NCBI RefSeq assembly: GCF_000716675.1
Contig: NZ_JNXT01000004.1
Span: forward strand, 62,001 to 126,000
Origin: Streptomyces alboflavus
GTDB taxonomy: Bacteria; Actinomycetota; Actinomycetes; Streptomycetales; Streptomycetaceae
Length of the DNA stretch: 64,000 bases
Reading direction: 5' to 3'
The position numbers were made by a program, and so were the translations under genes. Below the pieces are notes generated by a model that saw nothing but the letters and a program-made list of their open reading frames with translations, was not told where the DNA came from and made no database searches. This document shows positions 17,235 to 26,367 of the stretch, one piece after another (positions within the stretch are counted from its first letter, which is position 1; each line of letters starts with the position of its first letter).

Positions 17235-19646
17235 ATGGCACAGGGCACGGTCCAGGTGACGCACACCGGTACGTCGCGGTGGCGGCGCCGCACAGGCGAG
17301 TACGCATCGCTGGCGGCCGCCCTGGAGGCCGCGGGCGACGGGGACGTCCTGACGGTGGCCCCGGGGACGTACCGCGAGAACCTCGTCGTGCAGCGCGCGG
17401 TGACGCTGCGCGGCCCCGAGGGCTCCCCCGGTTCCGTGCGCATCGCGCCGGTGGACGGGGTGCCGCTGACGGTGCGGGCGTCCGCGCTCGTGCAGGACCT
17501 CCATGTGGAGGGCCAGGACTCGGCCGCGCCCGCGCTGCTCATCGAGGACGGCGCTCCGGAGCTGACGGACGTGCGGGTGATGACGCGCTCCGCCGCCGGG
17601 ATCGAGGTGCGCGGCGGCGCCCGCCCGACGCTGCGCCGCTGCACGGTCGACAACCCGGGCGGCATCGGCATCGGCGTGCTCGACGGCGGCGGCGGGGTGT
17701 TCGAGGAGTGCGAGGTCGTCTCCGCGGGCCAGTCCGGCGTGGCGGTGCGCGGCGGCGGGCACCCGCGCCTGGAGCGCTGCCGGGTGCACCACGCGTCGGG
17801 CGCCGGTCTGTCCGTCACCGGTGAGGGCAGCGGCCTGGAGGCCGTCGGCTGCGAGGTGTACGAGATCAAGGGCTCCGGCGTGCAGATCACCGCGCGGGCC
17901 ACGGCGCACCTCACGGACTGCGACGTGCACCGCACCACGTCCGACGGCGTCACGCTCGACACCGACGCCGTCCTCACCCTCGCCGACTGCCGCATCCACG
18001 ACATCCCGGAGAACGCCGTCGACCTGCGCTCGCGCTCGGTCCTGACGCTGACGCGCACCACCGTCCGCGAGTTCGGCCGCAACGGCCTTTCGGTGTGGGA
18101 CCCGGGCACGCGCGTCGACGCCAACCAGTGCGAGATCCACGACAGCACGGGCGACTATCCGGCCGTGTGGGTCAGCGACGGCGCGACGGCCGTCCTGGAG
18201 TCGTGCCGGGTGCACGACGTGCCGGACGCGCTGTTCGTCCTGGACCGGGGGTCACGCGTCGACGTCATAGACAGTGACCTGACGCAGGTGCGCAACACAG
18301 CGGTGTCGGTGAGCGACGGCGCGACCGCCCAGCTGGACGACGTGCGCATCCGCGAGGCCGCGACCGGCGCCTGGTTCCGCGACCACGGCAGCGGCGGCGT
18401 CCTCGCGGGCTGCACGGTGGACGGCACCCAGACGGGCGTGATCGTCACCAAGGGCGCCGACCCCACGATCGAGCGGTGCACCGTCACCTCCCCCGCCGAG
18501 GCGGGCTTCTACGTCTCCGCGGGCGGCCGCGGCAGCATGGACCGCTGCAAGGTCGTCGGCAGCGGCGGCTACGGCTTCCATGTGATCGACGGCTGTCGTA
18601 CGACGCTGCGCAGGTGCCGTACGGAGCGCTGCGCGCGCGGAGGCTACGAATTCGCGGAGGACGGGCCGCTCGTCGAGGACTGCACGAGCGACGAGAGCGC
18701 GAGCGTCCGCCCCGCCGCGCCGGAGCCGGTCACGCAGACGGCCACGCAGTCCCCGGGGCTGCTCGGCGCGGTGCCCGCACGGCGCGAGCCGCAGGAGCCC
18801 GTCCCGGCCGTGCCCGAGCAGCAGTCCCGCTCGTCGAAGGACGTGCTCGGCGAACTCGACACGCTGGTCGGCCTGGAGAGCGTCAAGCGCGAGGTGCGGG
18901 CCCTCACCGACATGATCGAGGTGGGGCGGCGCCGCCAGGAGGCGGGCCTGAAGGCGGCCTCCGTCCGCCGCCACCTGGTGTTCACGGGCTCCCCCGGCAC
19001 GGGCAAGACGACCGTCGCCCGGCTCTACGGCGAGATCCTCGCCTCGCTGGGCGTCCTGGAGCGCGGCCACCTCGTCGAGGTGTCCCGCGTGGACCTGGTC
19101 GGCGAGCACATCGGCTCGACGGCGATCCGCACCCAGGAGGCCTTCGAACGGGCCCGTGGCGGCGTCCTGTTCATCGACGAGGCGTACGCGCTCTCCCCCG
19201 AGGACTCCGGGCGGGACTTCGGCCGCGAGGCCATCGACACGCTCGTGAAGCTGATGGAGGACCAGCGGGACGCCGTGGTGGTCATCGTCGCGGGCTACAC
19301 GGCGGAGATGAGCCGGTTCCTGTCCGTCAACCCGGGCGTGGCGTCCCGGTTCTCGCGCACCATCACCTTCGGCGACTACGCGCCCGAGGAACTCCTGCGC
19401 ATCGTCGAGCAGCAGGCCGAGGAGCACGAGTACACGCTCGGCCCGGGCGCGGGCGAGGCGCTGCTCAAGTACTTCACGGCGATCCCGAAGGGCCCGGCGT
19501 TCGGCAACGGCCGTACGGCGCGGCAGACGTTCGAGGCGATGGTGGAGCGCCACGCGGGCCGGGTCGCGCAGCTCGGCGCACCGAGCACGGACGACCTCAC
19601 CCTGCTGTACTCGGACGACCTCCCGGATCTTCCGGACCTGCTGTAG
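17235..19646 (+). CDS. Beta-helix repeat / AAA+ ATPase fusion (EccA/SpoVK-like)
   Basis: An 803-aa two-part protein. Residues about 15-490 are a right-handed parallel beta-helix built from repeated units such as [20 protein letters not shown] and [17 protein letters not shown]. After a Pro-rich linker (about 495-525), residues about 535-800 form a CbxX/CfqX-type AAA+ ATPase: [14 protein letters not shown], Walker [10 protein letters not shown] (about 585-593), Walker [11 protein letters not shown] (about 643-652), and a later sensor region. This ATPase class includes EccA of type VII secretion and SpoVK. ATG 17235 is chosen because [10 protein letters not shown] starts the helix domain. Its 3' end overlaps the convergent hydrolase gene by 50 bp. 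Confidence 0.88.
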   Translation: MAQGTVQVTHTGTSRWRRRTGEYASLAAALEAAGDGDVLTVAPGTYRENLVVQRAVTLRGPEGSPGSVRIAPVDGVPLTVRASALVQDLHVEGQDSAAPALLIEDGAPELTDVRVMTRSAAGIEVRGGARPTLRRCTVDNPGGIGIGVLDGGGGVFEECEVVSAGQSGVAVRGGGHPRLERCRVHHASGAGLSVTGEGSGLEAVGCEVYEIKGSGVQITARATAHLTDCDVHRTTSDGVTLDTDAVLTLADCRIHDIPENAVDLRSRSVLTLTRTTVREFGRNGLSVWDPGTRVDANQCEIHDSTGDYPAVWVSDGATAVLESCRVHDVPDALFVLDRGSRVDVIDSDLTQVRNTAVSVSDGATAQLDDVRIREAATGAWFRDHGSGGVLAGCTVDGTQTGVIVTKGADPTIERCTVTSPAEAGFYVSAGGRGSMDRCKVVGSGGYGFHVIDGCRTTLRRCRTERCARGGYEFAEDGPLVEDCTSDESASVRPAAPEPVTQTATQSPGLLGAVPARREPQEPVPAVPEQQSRSSKDVLGELDTLVGLESVKREVRALTDMIEVGRRRQEAGLKAASVRRHLVFTGSPGTGKTTVARLYGEILASLGVLERGHLVEVSRVDLVGEHIGSTAIRTQEAFERARGGVLFIDEAYALSPEDSGRDFGREAIDTLVKLMEDQRDAVVVIVAGYTAEMSRFLSVNPGVASRFSRTITFGDYAPEELLRIVEQQAEEHEYTLGPGAGEALLKYFTAIPKGPAFGNGRTARQTFEAMVERHAGRVAQLGAPSTDDLTLLYSDDLPDLPDLL

Positions 19647-22143
19647 CTTCCGGCGCCGCACCGGCGGCCGGGGCCTCATCCACCCCCACTGCGGCTTCGC
19701 GCGCCCCCGCACCCTCCGGCCTCGGCCGCGGCACCGCCGGCCGCAGCCGGGCGAGCAGCCGCCCCCGCTCCTCCGCGAACGCCGGGTCGGCCTGGTAGTC
19801 GCCGTGCCCGAGGATCGGCGCGGGCAGCGGGTGGGCCTCGGTGCGGCCGTAGGCGAGCGGGTCCTTCAGGGGCTCCCGGTCGACCTGCGGGCCGCAGTCG
19901 CCGTGCAGTCGGACGGGGCCGCCGATGGGGTCGGTGGGGCGGTGCAGGTTGCGCCAGCAGTCGACCTCGCGGTGCAGGGAGCTGAGGGCGGCGGGGCCGA
20001 AGTGCGCGGGGAACCAGCGGCCGTAGAGGCGCTCCAGCGGTGAGCCGTACGTGAGCAGCGCGACGCGTTTGCGTACGGAGGGCAGCAGTTGCCAGGCCGC
20101 TGCCGCCGCGAGCACGCTGCCCTGCGAGTGGCCGGAGAGGACCAGGCGGCCGCCGGTGGCGCGCGTCCAGGTGTGCATGCGCCAGGTCAGGTCGGGCACC
20201 GCGCGCTCCGCGTAGCAGGGCGGCGCGAAGGGGTGCGCGGCGCGCGGCCAGAACGTGCCGACGTCCCACAGGATGCCGATGGTGCGGCGGGCGGAGGGGT
20301 CGCGGTAGGCGCGGCGGCCCCAGGTGACGAACAGTATGAAGCCGAGGCCGATCAGCCAGGACCCCAGGGCCTGCGCGGTCTCGGCGGTGCCCTCGACGAA
20401 GGCGGGCGCGCTCTTCGCCGCCTCCCCCGGCACCTCGCCGGTGGCCCAGGCGCCGATCAGGGCCGCCGCGCCGAGCAGCAGCGTCGCGACCGAGGTCACG
20501 CCGACGATCAGTGGCACCCGGTCGGTGAGGGCGGCGCCCGCGCGGGTGCTCGCGATGCGGCGCGTACGGGCGGTGTCGGGACGCTCGTCGGGGTAGTCGC
20601 GCGGCACCTGGGCCAGCTCCCGGCGCAGCCGCTGGGCGGTGCGCACCGCGAGCCAGCCGCACAGGGCGGCGACGACCACGAGCAGCGGCGGGATGACGGA
20701 GGCCTGCCAGGTGAGGAGTGCGGGCGGGCCGTCGATCGAGCCGCCCGCGCCGGGCGAGCCCGACCCGTCGAGCCAGTCGGCGACACGCTGCGAGCCGCCG
20801 CCCGACATCACGCCGCCGAGGGCGCAGGCCAGCATGGCGACGGCGGGGCCGCCGAGACCGCGGATGGCGGTGCGGGCGTCCGGGGACGTGCGGTGGATGT
20901 GGGTGGCGACCACGGCGAGGGCGAGCACCAGGGCGCCCTGGACGAGGGTGATCCCGCCGAACGTCGGGTTGCCGGGCAGCCGTCCGGCCGAGGTCCAGCC
21001 GGGGCGGGACCATCCGGCGTACAGGACCGCGAGGACGAGCAGGGCGAGGGCGACAAGCGGCAGCCGGCGCACCAGGGTGCGGTCAAGACGCCGGTCGAGG
21101 CGGTTCTCGCTGCGGCCTCGGCGGCAGACCACCCACACGACGACGGCTCCCCCGGCGACCAGGGCCGCCTCCAGGGCCCAGCCGAGGACGTCGAGGAGCG
21201 CGGGCCCGCCGGCCCTGCGGTCGTACCGGGCGGCGGAGGCGCCGACGGCGGCGGCGACCGTCAGGAGGCCCGCGGCCGTGTGGGCGGCGCGCAGCCGGGC
21301 GACGAGCCTGCGGCCGTACCAGAAGCCGGGCCTGCCCAGGGCGTTGCGGCTGGTCTCCTCCGGGTCCGGCTGGTGCGGCAGGGGCTGCTGGGACTCGTAC
21401 GCGCTCCAGGTGCGGTGGGACAGGTACCAGAGCAGGCCGGTCAGCGCGGCGGGAAGGAGTGCCGCGAGCGCGAGGCGGCGGCCTGGCTGCGACCACCAGC
21501 CGCCGCCCCCGGCAGACTCGGGCGCGAGGAAGCCGAGCCAGGAGTGGTCGTCGACGCAGGCGCGGGTGCCCGCGCACTGCCAGGCCGTCAGGTCGATGGC
21601 GATCTCGCAGGCGGCGGCGACCAGGAGCACGGTGAGGCTGAGGGCGATCAAGCGCACCAGGAGGCCGTACGTCCGCACGGCGCGTTTGGCGCGGCGGGCC
21701 GTGGGCCGCATCCAGTGGGCGAGGTTGACCACCATGAACGGCAGGAGCAGCAGCCACAGGGCGCGGGAGCCGTTGCCCGAGGTCAGGTTGGACCAGACGT
21801 AGGCCTCCGGGACCGGACGGTCGCGGTGGTCGGCCGGGCGGGACTCGGCGTCCACGTCGTCGGTGCGGCGGTGGACGGCGGCGGTGCCGTCGCCGGACAC
21901 GCGGACCGTGCGGGGGTCGCCGAGCATCTCCTCGGGCGTGGTGCCGCCGACGCCGTGGACGAGGAGTTCCAGCGCGATCGGCTCGGCCTCCTCGCCGTGG
22001 TCCGGGTGTGCCGTGGGGACCGGGTCCACCGCCTTGTTCGGGTGTTCCGGTCCGTTCTTCCCGGCGGTCCGGGCCGCCGTGGCGCGCTCCACTGTTCCGC
22101 TTCCCCCGAGTCGTGCGCTGTCATGGGCCGTGTGCGGGGCCAT
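19597..22143 (-). CDS. Large polytopic membrane protein with alpha/beta-hydrolase motifs
   Basis: About 848 aa. The N-terminal half begins with a hydrolase-like strand ([17 protein letters not shown], residues 59-75), then has roughly ten membrane segments between about 125 and 640. A C-terminal hydrolase part carries the nucleophile elbow GHSQGS (Ser673) and [14 protein letters not shown]. The oxyanion HG and the nucleophile lie on opposite sides of the membrane block, so the catalytic domain seems interrupted by the helices. A lipase or esterase activity at the membrane is an inference. ATG 22143 was picked as the first codon giving family-like sequence; no strong ribosome site is present, so the start is uncertain (the frame opens at 22302). 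Confidence 0.72.
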   Translation of the reverse strand: MAPHTAHDSARLGGSGTVERATAARTAGKNGPEHPNKAVDPVPTAHPDHGEEAEPIALELLVHGVGGTTPEEMLGDPRTVRVSGDGTAAVHRRTDDVDAESRPADHRDRPVPEAYVWSNLTSGNGSRALWLLLLPFMVVNLAHWMRPTARRAKRAVRTYGLLVRLIALSLTVLLVAAACEIAIDLTAWQCAGTRACVDDHSWLGFLAPESAGGGGWWSQPGRRLALAALLPAALTGLLWYLSHRTWSAYESQQPLPHQPDPEETSRNALGRPGFWYGRRLVARLRAAHTAAGLLTVAAAVGASAARYDRRAGGPALLDVLGWALEAALVAGGAVVVWVVCRRGRSENRLDRRLDRTLVRRLPLVALALLVLAVLYAGWSRPGWTSAGRLPGNPTFGGITLVQGALVLALAVVATHIHRTSPDARTAIRGLGGPAVAMLACALGGVMSGGGSQRVADWLDGSGSPGAGGSIDGPPALLTWQASVIPPLLVVVAALCGWLAVRTAQRLRRELAQVPRDYPDERPDTARTRRIASTRAGAALTDRVPLIVGVTSVATLLLGAAALIGAWATGEVPGEAAKSAPAFVEGTAETAQALGSWLIGLGFILFVTWGRRAYRDPSARRTIGILWDVGTFWPRAAHPFAPPCYAERAVPDLTWRMHTWTRATGGRLVLSGHSQGSVLAAAAAWQLLPSVRKRVALLTYGSPLERLYGRWFPAHFGPAALSSLHREVDCWRNLHRPTDPIGGPVRLHGDCGPQVDREPLKDPLAYGRTEAHPLPAPILGHGDYQADPAFAEERGRLLARLRPAVPRPRPEGAGAREAAVGVDEAPAAGAAPEATAGPEDPGGRPSTAG

Positions 22144-22343
22144 GCAAGCAGTGCAGGGACACAAGGATCGCCGTTTCCCGCCCCGCACGCAGCCACCCTC
22201 ACGTAATCTCCCCCTTCGGCAGGTCCCCCTTCCGGATGGCGGGGCCGCCCGGTCGGTGGCACCCGCAACGACTGCTCGTGCGAGGATGAGGCGACCCGAC
22301 AACGGACTGACGGGCTTGACTGGGCGAAAGGGCCGGACCTGAC

Positions 22344-23225
22344 GTGAGTGAGAATCAGAACCTCCTCGCGGAGCAGCGTCGCGCCCTGATCCTCGACGAG
22401 GTCCGCCGCCGTGGCGGCGTCCGCGTCAATGAACTCACCAGAAAACTGGGCGTGTCGGACATGACCGTCCGCCGCGATCTGGACGCGCTCGCCCGTCTCG
22501 GCGTCCTGGAGAAGGTGCACGGCGGCGCCGTCCCCGTGGCCGAGGCCAGCACGCACGAGCCGGGCTTCGAGGCCAAGTCGGGCCTGGAGCTGACCGCCAA
22601 GGAGGACATCGCGCGGACCGCGGCGACCCTGGTGGCGCCGGGCACGGCCATCGCGCTCTCCGGCGGCACCACGACGTACGCCCTCGCCCACCACCTGCTC
22701 GACGTCCCGGACCTGACGGTGGTGACGAACTCGGTGCGCGTCGCCGACGTCTTCCACTCCGCGCAGCGCAGCTCCGGCCAGCGGCAGGGCGCGGCCACGG
22801 TGGTCCTCACGGGCGGGGTGCGCACGCCGTCGGACTCGCTGGTCGGTCCGGTGGCCGATCAGGCGATCGCGGCGCTCCACTTCGACGTCCTCTTCCTCGG
22901 TGTGCACGGCATATCGGCCGAGGCCGGTCTGTCCACGCCCAACCTCGCGGAGGCGGAGACGAACCGGCGCCTGGTGCAGTCCGCGCGCCGGGTGGTCGTG
23001 GTCGCGGACCACACCAAGTGGGGCACGGTGGGCCTGAGTTCGTTCGCGACACTCGGTCAGGTGGACACGCTGGTGACGGACGCGGGGCTGCCCGCGCGGG
23101 CCCGCGTGGAGATCTCCGAGCAGTTGCGGCGGCTCCTGGTCGCGGGCGCGCCCGAGGACGGCGCGGACCCCGCCGAAACCCCGGGCACCGCGCTCGCCGA
23201 CGACGAGAACTCCGCAGACTTCTGA
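22344..23225 (+). CDS. DeoR/GlpR-family transcriptional regulator
   Basis: A 293-aa regulator. The N-terminal winged helix (RRALILDEVRRRGGVRVNEL, then LGVSDMTVRRDLDALARLG) binds DNA. The C-terminal DeoR sensor domain has AIALSGGTTTYALAHHL, VVTNSVRVADVF and VVVVADHTKWG, which bind a phosphorylated sugar or related effector. Start GTG 22344. No sugar-metabolic operon is adjacent: the gene is divergent from the membrane hydrolase (200-bp spacer) and followed after 62 bp by a SRPBCC gene, so its targets probably lie elsewhere. Confidence 0.92.
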   Translation: MSENQNLLAEQRRALILDEVRRRGGVRVNELTRKLGVSDMTVRRDLDALARLGVLEKVHGGAVPVAEASTHEPGFEAKSGLELTAKEDIARTAATLVAPGTAIALSGGTTTYALAHHLLDVPDLTVVTNSVRVADVFHSAQRSSGQRQGAATVVLTGGVRTPSDSLVGPVADQAIAALHFDVLFLGVHGISAEAGLSTPNLAEAETNRRLVQSARRVVVVADHTKWGTVGLSSFATLGQVDTLVTDAGLPARARVEISEQLRRLLVAGAPEDGADPAETPGTALADDENSADF

Positions 23226-23287
23226 CAGGCCCCGGGCTATGGTGGGCGGACCCGGTCACCGCCTCGTCCCGCCTGGGGGTCGCGTTC

Positions 23288-23788
23288 ATGCCACGCCGAC
23301 TGAGGCCCGAGGGCCTGGAGTTCATCGAGACCGCTCCGGTACGTCTGGTGTTCACGCACGATGTCGCGGCGCCGCCCAAGGCGGTGTACGAGGTCCTTGA
23401 GGACGTCCGGCGCCTGCCCTCGTGGCACAGCTCGGTGGTGTACGCCCGGCCCTTCGACGACGGCTCGGGCCGTCTGGTGCGCATCCAGGGGCGGTTCTGG
23501 TTCCGCGAGACCTTCCTCGCCACGGACGCGCCCACGCGGTACGCCTACCGCATCGACCTGACCAACTTCCCGGGTCTGCGCGCCCTGGTCGAGGAGTGGC
23601 GGCTCATCCCGCTGGAGCCGGCCGACGGCCGGGGACCGGGCACCCGTGTGCAGTGGACGTACGCCGCGGACGCCGTGGCCCTGACGCGGTTCCTGATGCA
23701 ACGCGGCGGCCGCCGGGGCATGGGCACGTCCTTCCACGCCGCGGTCGCGAACCTGGACCGGCAGCTCTCCGGCGCGCACGGCGACTGA
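23288..23788 (+). CDS. SRPBCC/START-fold ligand-binding protein
   Basis: A 166-aa protein with the polyketide-cyclase/START-like pattern: VRLVFTHDVAAPPKAVYEVLEDVRRLPSWHSSV, then RFWFRETFLATDAPTRYAYRIDL, then TRVQWTYAADAVALTRFLM, ending in an amphipathic C-terminal helix. Members bind hydrophobic small molecules or act in cyclisation and lipid handling; no specific ligand can be assigned. ATG 23288 is used, since the frame upstream overlaps the DeoR gene in the wrong phase. It converges with the PLP enzyme gene, 28 bp away. Confidence 0.85.
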   Translation: MPRRLRPEGLEFIETAPVRLVFTHDVAAPPKAVYEVLEDVRRLPSWHSSVVYARPFDDGSGRLVRIQGRFWFRETFLATDAPTRYAYRIDLTNFPGLRALVEEWRLIPLEPADGRGPGTRVQWTYAADAVALTRFLMQRGGRRGMGTSFHAAVANLDRQLSGAHGD

Positions 23789-23816
23789 CCCGGCCCAAGC
23801 CCCGGCCCAGGTGGGC

Positions 23817-24959
23817 CTAACCGGCGTGCGCGGGCCACTCCCCCGTGGCGAGCAGCCCCTCGATCGTCCGCTCGTACGGCGCGATGTCGAGCCCCTGCCC
23901 GGCCAGCCACGCGTCCGAGTAGTACTTGTCCAGGTAGCGCTCGCCCGGGTCGCAGATGAGGGTGACGACGCTGCCGGTGCGGCCCGCGGCCACCATCTCC
24001 GCGGCGATCCTGAGGGCGCTCCACAGGCCCGTGCCGGTCGAGCCGCCCGCCTTGCGGCCGATGGCCCGGTCCAGGGCGCGCACCGCGGCGACACTCGCCG
24101 CGTCGGGGACCTTCATCATGCGGTCGATGGCGCCGGGCACGAAGCTCGGCTCCATGCGCGGCCTGCCGATGCCCTCGATGCGCGAGCCGCAGTCGCTGGA
24201 GGCGTCCGGGTCGTTCTTCGTCCAGCCGTCGAAGAAACAGGAGTTCTCCGGGTCGGCGACACAGATCCGGGTGTCGTGCTGCATGTAGTGGACGTAGCGC
24301 GCGATGGTCGCGGAGGTGCCGCCGGTGCCCGCCGTGGCGACGATCCACGCGGGCTCCGGGTGCCGCTCCAGGCGCAGTTGCTGGAACATCGACTCGGCGA
24401 TGTTGTTGTTGCCGCGCCAGTCGGTGGCCCGTTCCGCGTAGGTGAACTGGTCCATGTAGTGGCCGCCGGTCTCGACGGCGAGGCGGGCGGACTCCGCGTA
24501 CATGGTGCGCGAGTCGTCCACGAAGTGGCACCGGCCGCCGTGGAACTCGATGAGGCGGCACTTCTCGGCGCTCGTCGTGCGCGGCATCACCGCGATGAAG
24601 GGCACGCCGATGAGCTTCGCGAAGTACGCCTCGGAGACGGCCGTCGAGCCGCTGGACGCCTCGATCACGGGCCGCCCCGGGCGGATCCAGCCATTGCACA
24701 GGCCGTACAGGAACAGCGAGCGGGCGAGCCGGTGCTTGAGGCTGCCGGTCGGGTGCGTCGACTCGTCCTTGAGGTACAGGTCGATGCCCCACCGCTCGGG
24801 CAGCGGGAAGCGCAGCAGATGGGTGTCCGCGGAGCGGTTGGCGTCGGCCTGGACCTTGCGCACGGCCTCTTTCAGCCAAGTGCGGTACGCGTCGTCGCTG
24901 CGGTCCACGTCGAGTGTGGCCATCGGCTCGTCGGCCGGATCGTGCTGGGTGGTGCTCAC
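23817..24959 (-). CDS. PLP-dependent cysteine synthase family protein (fold type II)
   Basis: A 380-aa enzyme of the CysK/CBS superfamily. The PLP lysine is Lys75 in HPTGSLKHR, followed by [10 protein letters not shown] (substrate loop) and [14 protein letters not shown] (phosphate-binding glycines). The sequence differs from standard CysK in its N-terminal 45 residues and in the [15 protein letters not shown] region, so a cysteine desulfhydrase, cysteine synthase or related beta-elimination/replacement role is possible. GTG 24959 lies behind AAGGAG; upstream codons to 25088 are not conserved-looking. No sulphur genes are adjacent. Confidence 0.87.
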   Translation of the reverse strand: MSTTQHDPADEPMATLDVDRSDDAYRTWLKEAVRKVQADANRSADTHLLRFPLPERWGIDLYLKDESTHPTGSLKHRLARSLFLYGLCNGWIRPGRPVIEASSGSTAVSEAYFAKLIGVPFIAVMPRTTSAEKCRLIEFHGGRCHFVDDSRTMYAESARLAVETGGHYMDQFTYAERATDWRGNNNIAESMFQQLRLERHPEPAWIVATAGTGGTSATIARYVHYMQHDTRICVADPENSCFFDGWTKNDPDASSDCGSRIEGIGRPRMEPSFVPGAIDRMMKVPDAASVAAVRALDRAIGRKAGGSTGTGLWSALRIAAEMVAAGRTGSVVTLICDPGERYLDKYYSDAWLAGQGLDIAPYERTIEGLLATGEWPAHAG

Positions 24960-25304
24960 CGCGGGCTCCTTAGGCCTCGTGCCGGAACGGGATCGATCCG
25001 GCCGGACACCTCGATGATAAACACCCACAACACGGCTCTCACCTGCATAAACACACCTTTTGAGCACCCAAAGGAGGTCCTTGCCCACCGGGTGGCCCCG
25101 TGCGGCGGGGCGCGCCGGTCACGCACCGAAGTGGCATGTGCGCCGTCGCCGGGCACACTGGTCCTCGACGCCGTGCGCGTGCACACTGCACCGCACGGAA
25201 CAGGGGTAGGTTTCAAGCAGGTGCCGTACGACGTGCGTGCGGCGCCGTGGGTCACCACACCGAGGGCGCGTCGACACCAGGCGCACGAGGGGGGGCGGAG
25301 CCTC
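24960..25304. promoter_or_regulatory. Divergent spacer between PLP enzyme and small-protein gene
   Basis: A 345-bp spacer with no gene I can support. The part near 25010-25070 is A/T-richer (GATGATAAACACCCACAACACGG and CATAAACACACCTTTTGAGC fragments) and probably carries the promoter of the PLP gene. An AGGAGG-like hexamer at about 25071-25076 is followed by no credible start. The right part (25180-25300) should hold the promoter of the gene at 25305. Confidence 0.4.
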
Positions 25305-25631
25305 ATGGCGGAGCCGGAGTTCAGGGCCACGGGCGTAGGGATCGGGCGGCGGCTGCGGTCGCTGACCCATGCGGGCCAGGTCCGGATCAGCGACGGCAGG
25401 CTGGAGTTGCTCACCAGTTACGGCACGGAGATCGACAGCGCGCCGCTGCGCGCGGTGCGCGCGGCGAAGCCCTGGTTCGCCCCGCAGGACAAGGCGCTCG
25501 CCGAGGTCAACGGCACCCGGTATCTGCTGACGATGGGCGAGCACGATCCGGTGCCCGGGGAGGCGGGGCCGCCCACGGTCCGGACCTTCCTCGAAGCGGT
25601 ACGTCGCGCGGCCGGCGGCCGCCGGGGCTGA
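25305..25631 (+). CDS. Small hypothetical protein (108 aa)
   Basis: I do not recognise a named family. The protein is 108 aa, soluble and mixed alpha/beta: GVGIGRRLRSLTHAGQVRISDGRLELLTSYG, then APLRAVRAAKPWFAPQDKALAEVNGTRYLLTMG, then VRTFLEAVRRAAGG. ATG 25305 follows GGGGGGGCGGAGCCTC, a good ribosome site. It lies 188 bp before the RsbW-like gene in the same direction. The short beta-rich pattern with a tryptophan core could be a PH-like domain; this is only an impression. Confidence 0.75.
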   Translation: MAEPEFRATGVGIGRRLRSLTHAGQVRISDGRLELLTSYGTEIDSAPLRAVRAAKPWFAPQDKALAEVNGTRYLLTMGEHDPVPGEAGPPTVRTFLEAVRRAAGGRRG

Positions 25632-25819
25632 GGGGCGCGGCCGGGGCGCGAGTTGCACGCCCCCACCCCCTGAGTCACGCTGGTGTCACATCACTCTGGG
25701 TTTACCGGTGATAACGCTGCGAACCAGCCCGCCGGTCACCACCGCAGGCGGCGGCGCGAGCGGCCCCTGCCGGATCCGAACGCCGTCTTCTTCCGGACCT
25801 CAATTCGGGGAGTCGCACC

Positions 25820-26332
25820 GTGATCAGCCAGCCGAGCAGGCATTGCACGGTAGAGCTCCAAGCCCTGCCGTCGCGGATCGGCCAGGTCCGCAGAATCGTC
25901 TCTGCGCAGTTGCGCTACTGGCATCTCGATCCCTTGATAGACCAGGCCGCACTCGGCGTGACCGAGCTGCTGACCAACGTCCACCGGCACGCCGAGCCGG
26001 ACAAGACCTGCACCGTGGAGATCGAGCTGCTGCTCGAACGCCTCATGGTCTCCGTCCACGACCACGATCCGAGGCTTCCCGTGGTGCACGACGCCGATCC
26101 GTTCGAGACCTGCGGGCGCGGGCTCGCGATGGTCGCGGCGGTCAGCGAGAGCTGGGGCGCGCAGCCGCAGGGCGACTCGGGCAAGGTCGTCTGGTTCACG
26201 CTCTGCGCGCCGTCGGCCACCGCGCCGCTGCCGGCGTATCCGGTGTACGGCACCGCGTGCGCCGCCCCGTTCGCCGAGGCCCCCGCCCCCGTCGGCGCCC
26301 ATGCTCCCGCCCGGTCCGCCGTTGCCGGCTGA
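25820..26332 (+). CDS. RsbW-like ATP-binding (HATPase_c) regulatory protein
   Basis: A 170-aa single-domain GHKL ATPase. ALGVTELLTNVHRHA is the N-box (Glu/Asn for Mg-ATP), VHDHDPRLP the first glycine box region, and CGRGLAMVAAV the second. Streptomyces carry many such anti-sigma-like ATP-binding proteins, which phosphorylate STAS antagonists or bind regulators. The C-terminal 35 residues are Pro/Ala-rich. GTG 25820 follows GGGGAGTCGCACC. No sigma factor or antagonist is adjacent; the STAS gene at 62.3 kb is far away. Confidence 0.88.
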   Translation: MISQPSRHCTVELQALPSRIGQVRRIVSAQLRYWHLDPLIDQAALGVTELLTNVHRHAEPDKTCTVEIELLLERLMVSVHDHDPRLPVVHDADPFETCGRGLAMVAAVSESWGAQPQGDSGKVVWFTLCAPSATAPLPAYPVYGTACAAPFAEAPAPVGAHAPARSAVAG

Positions 26333-26367
26333 CCGGGCGGTGACTTCACCTCCGCGCTCGACCGCGC

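Noticed and set aside
20089..22206. A 705-codon open frame opposite the membrane hydrolase
   Set aside because: Antisense to a gene with membrane helices and a nucleophile motif; no conserved features and no ribosome site.
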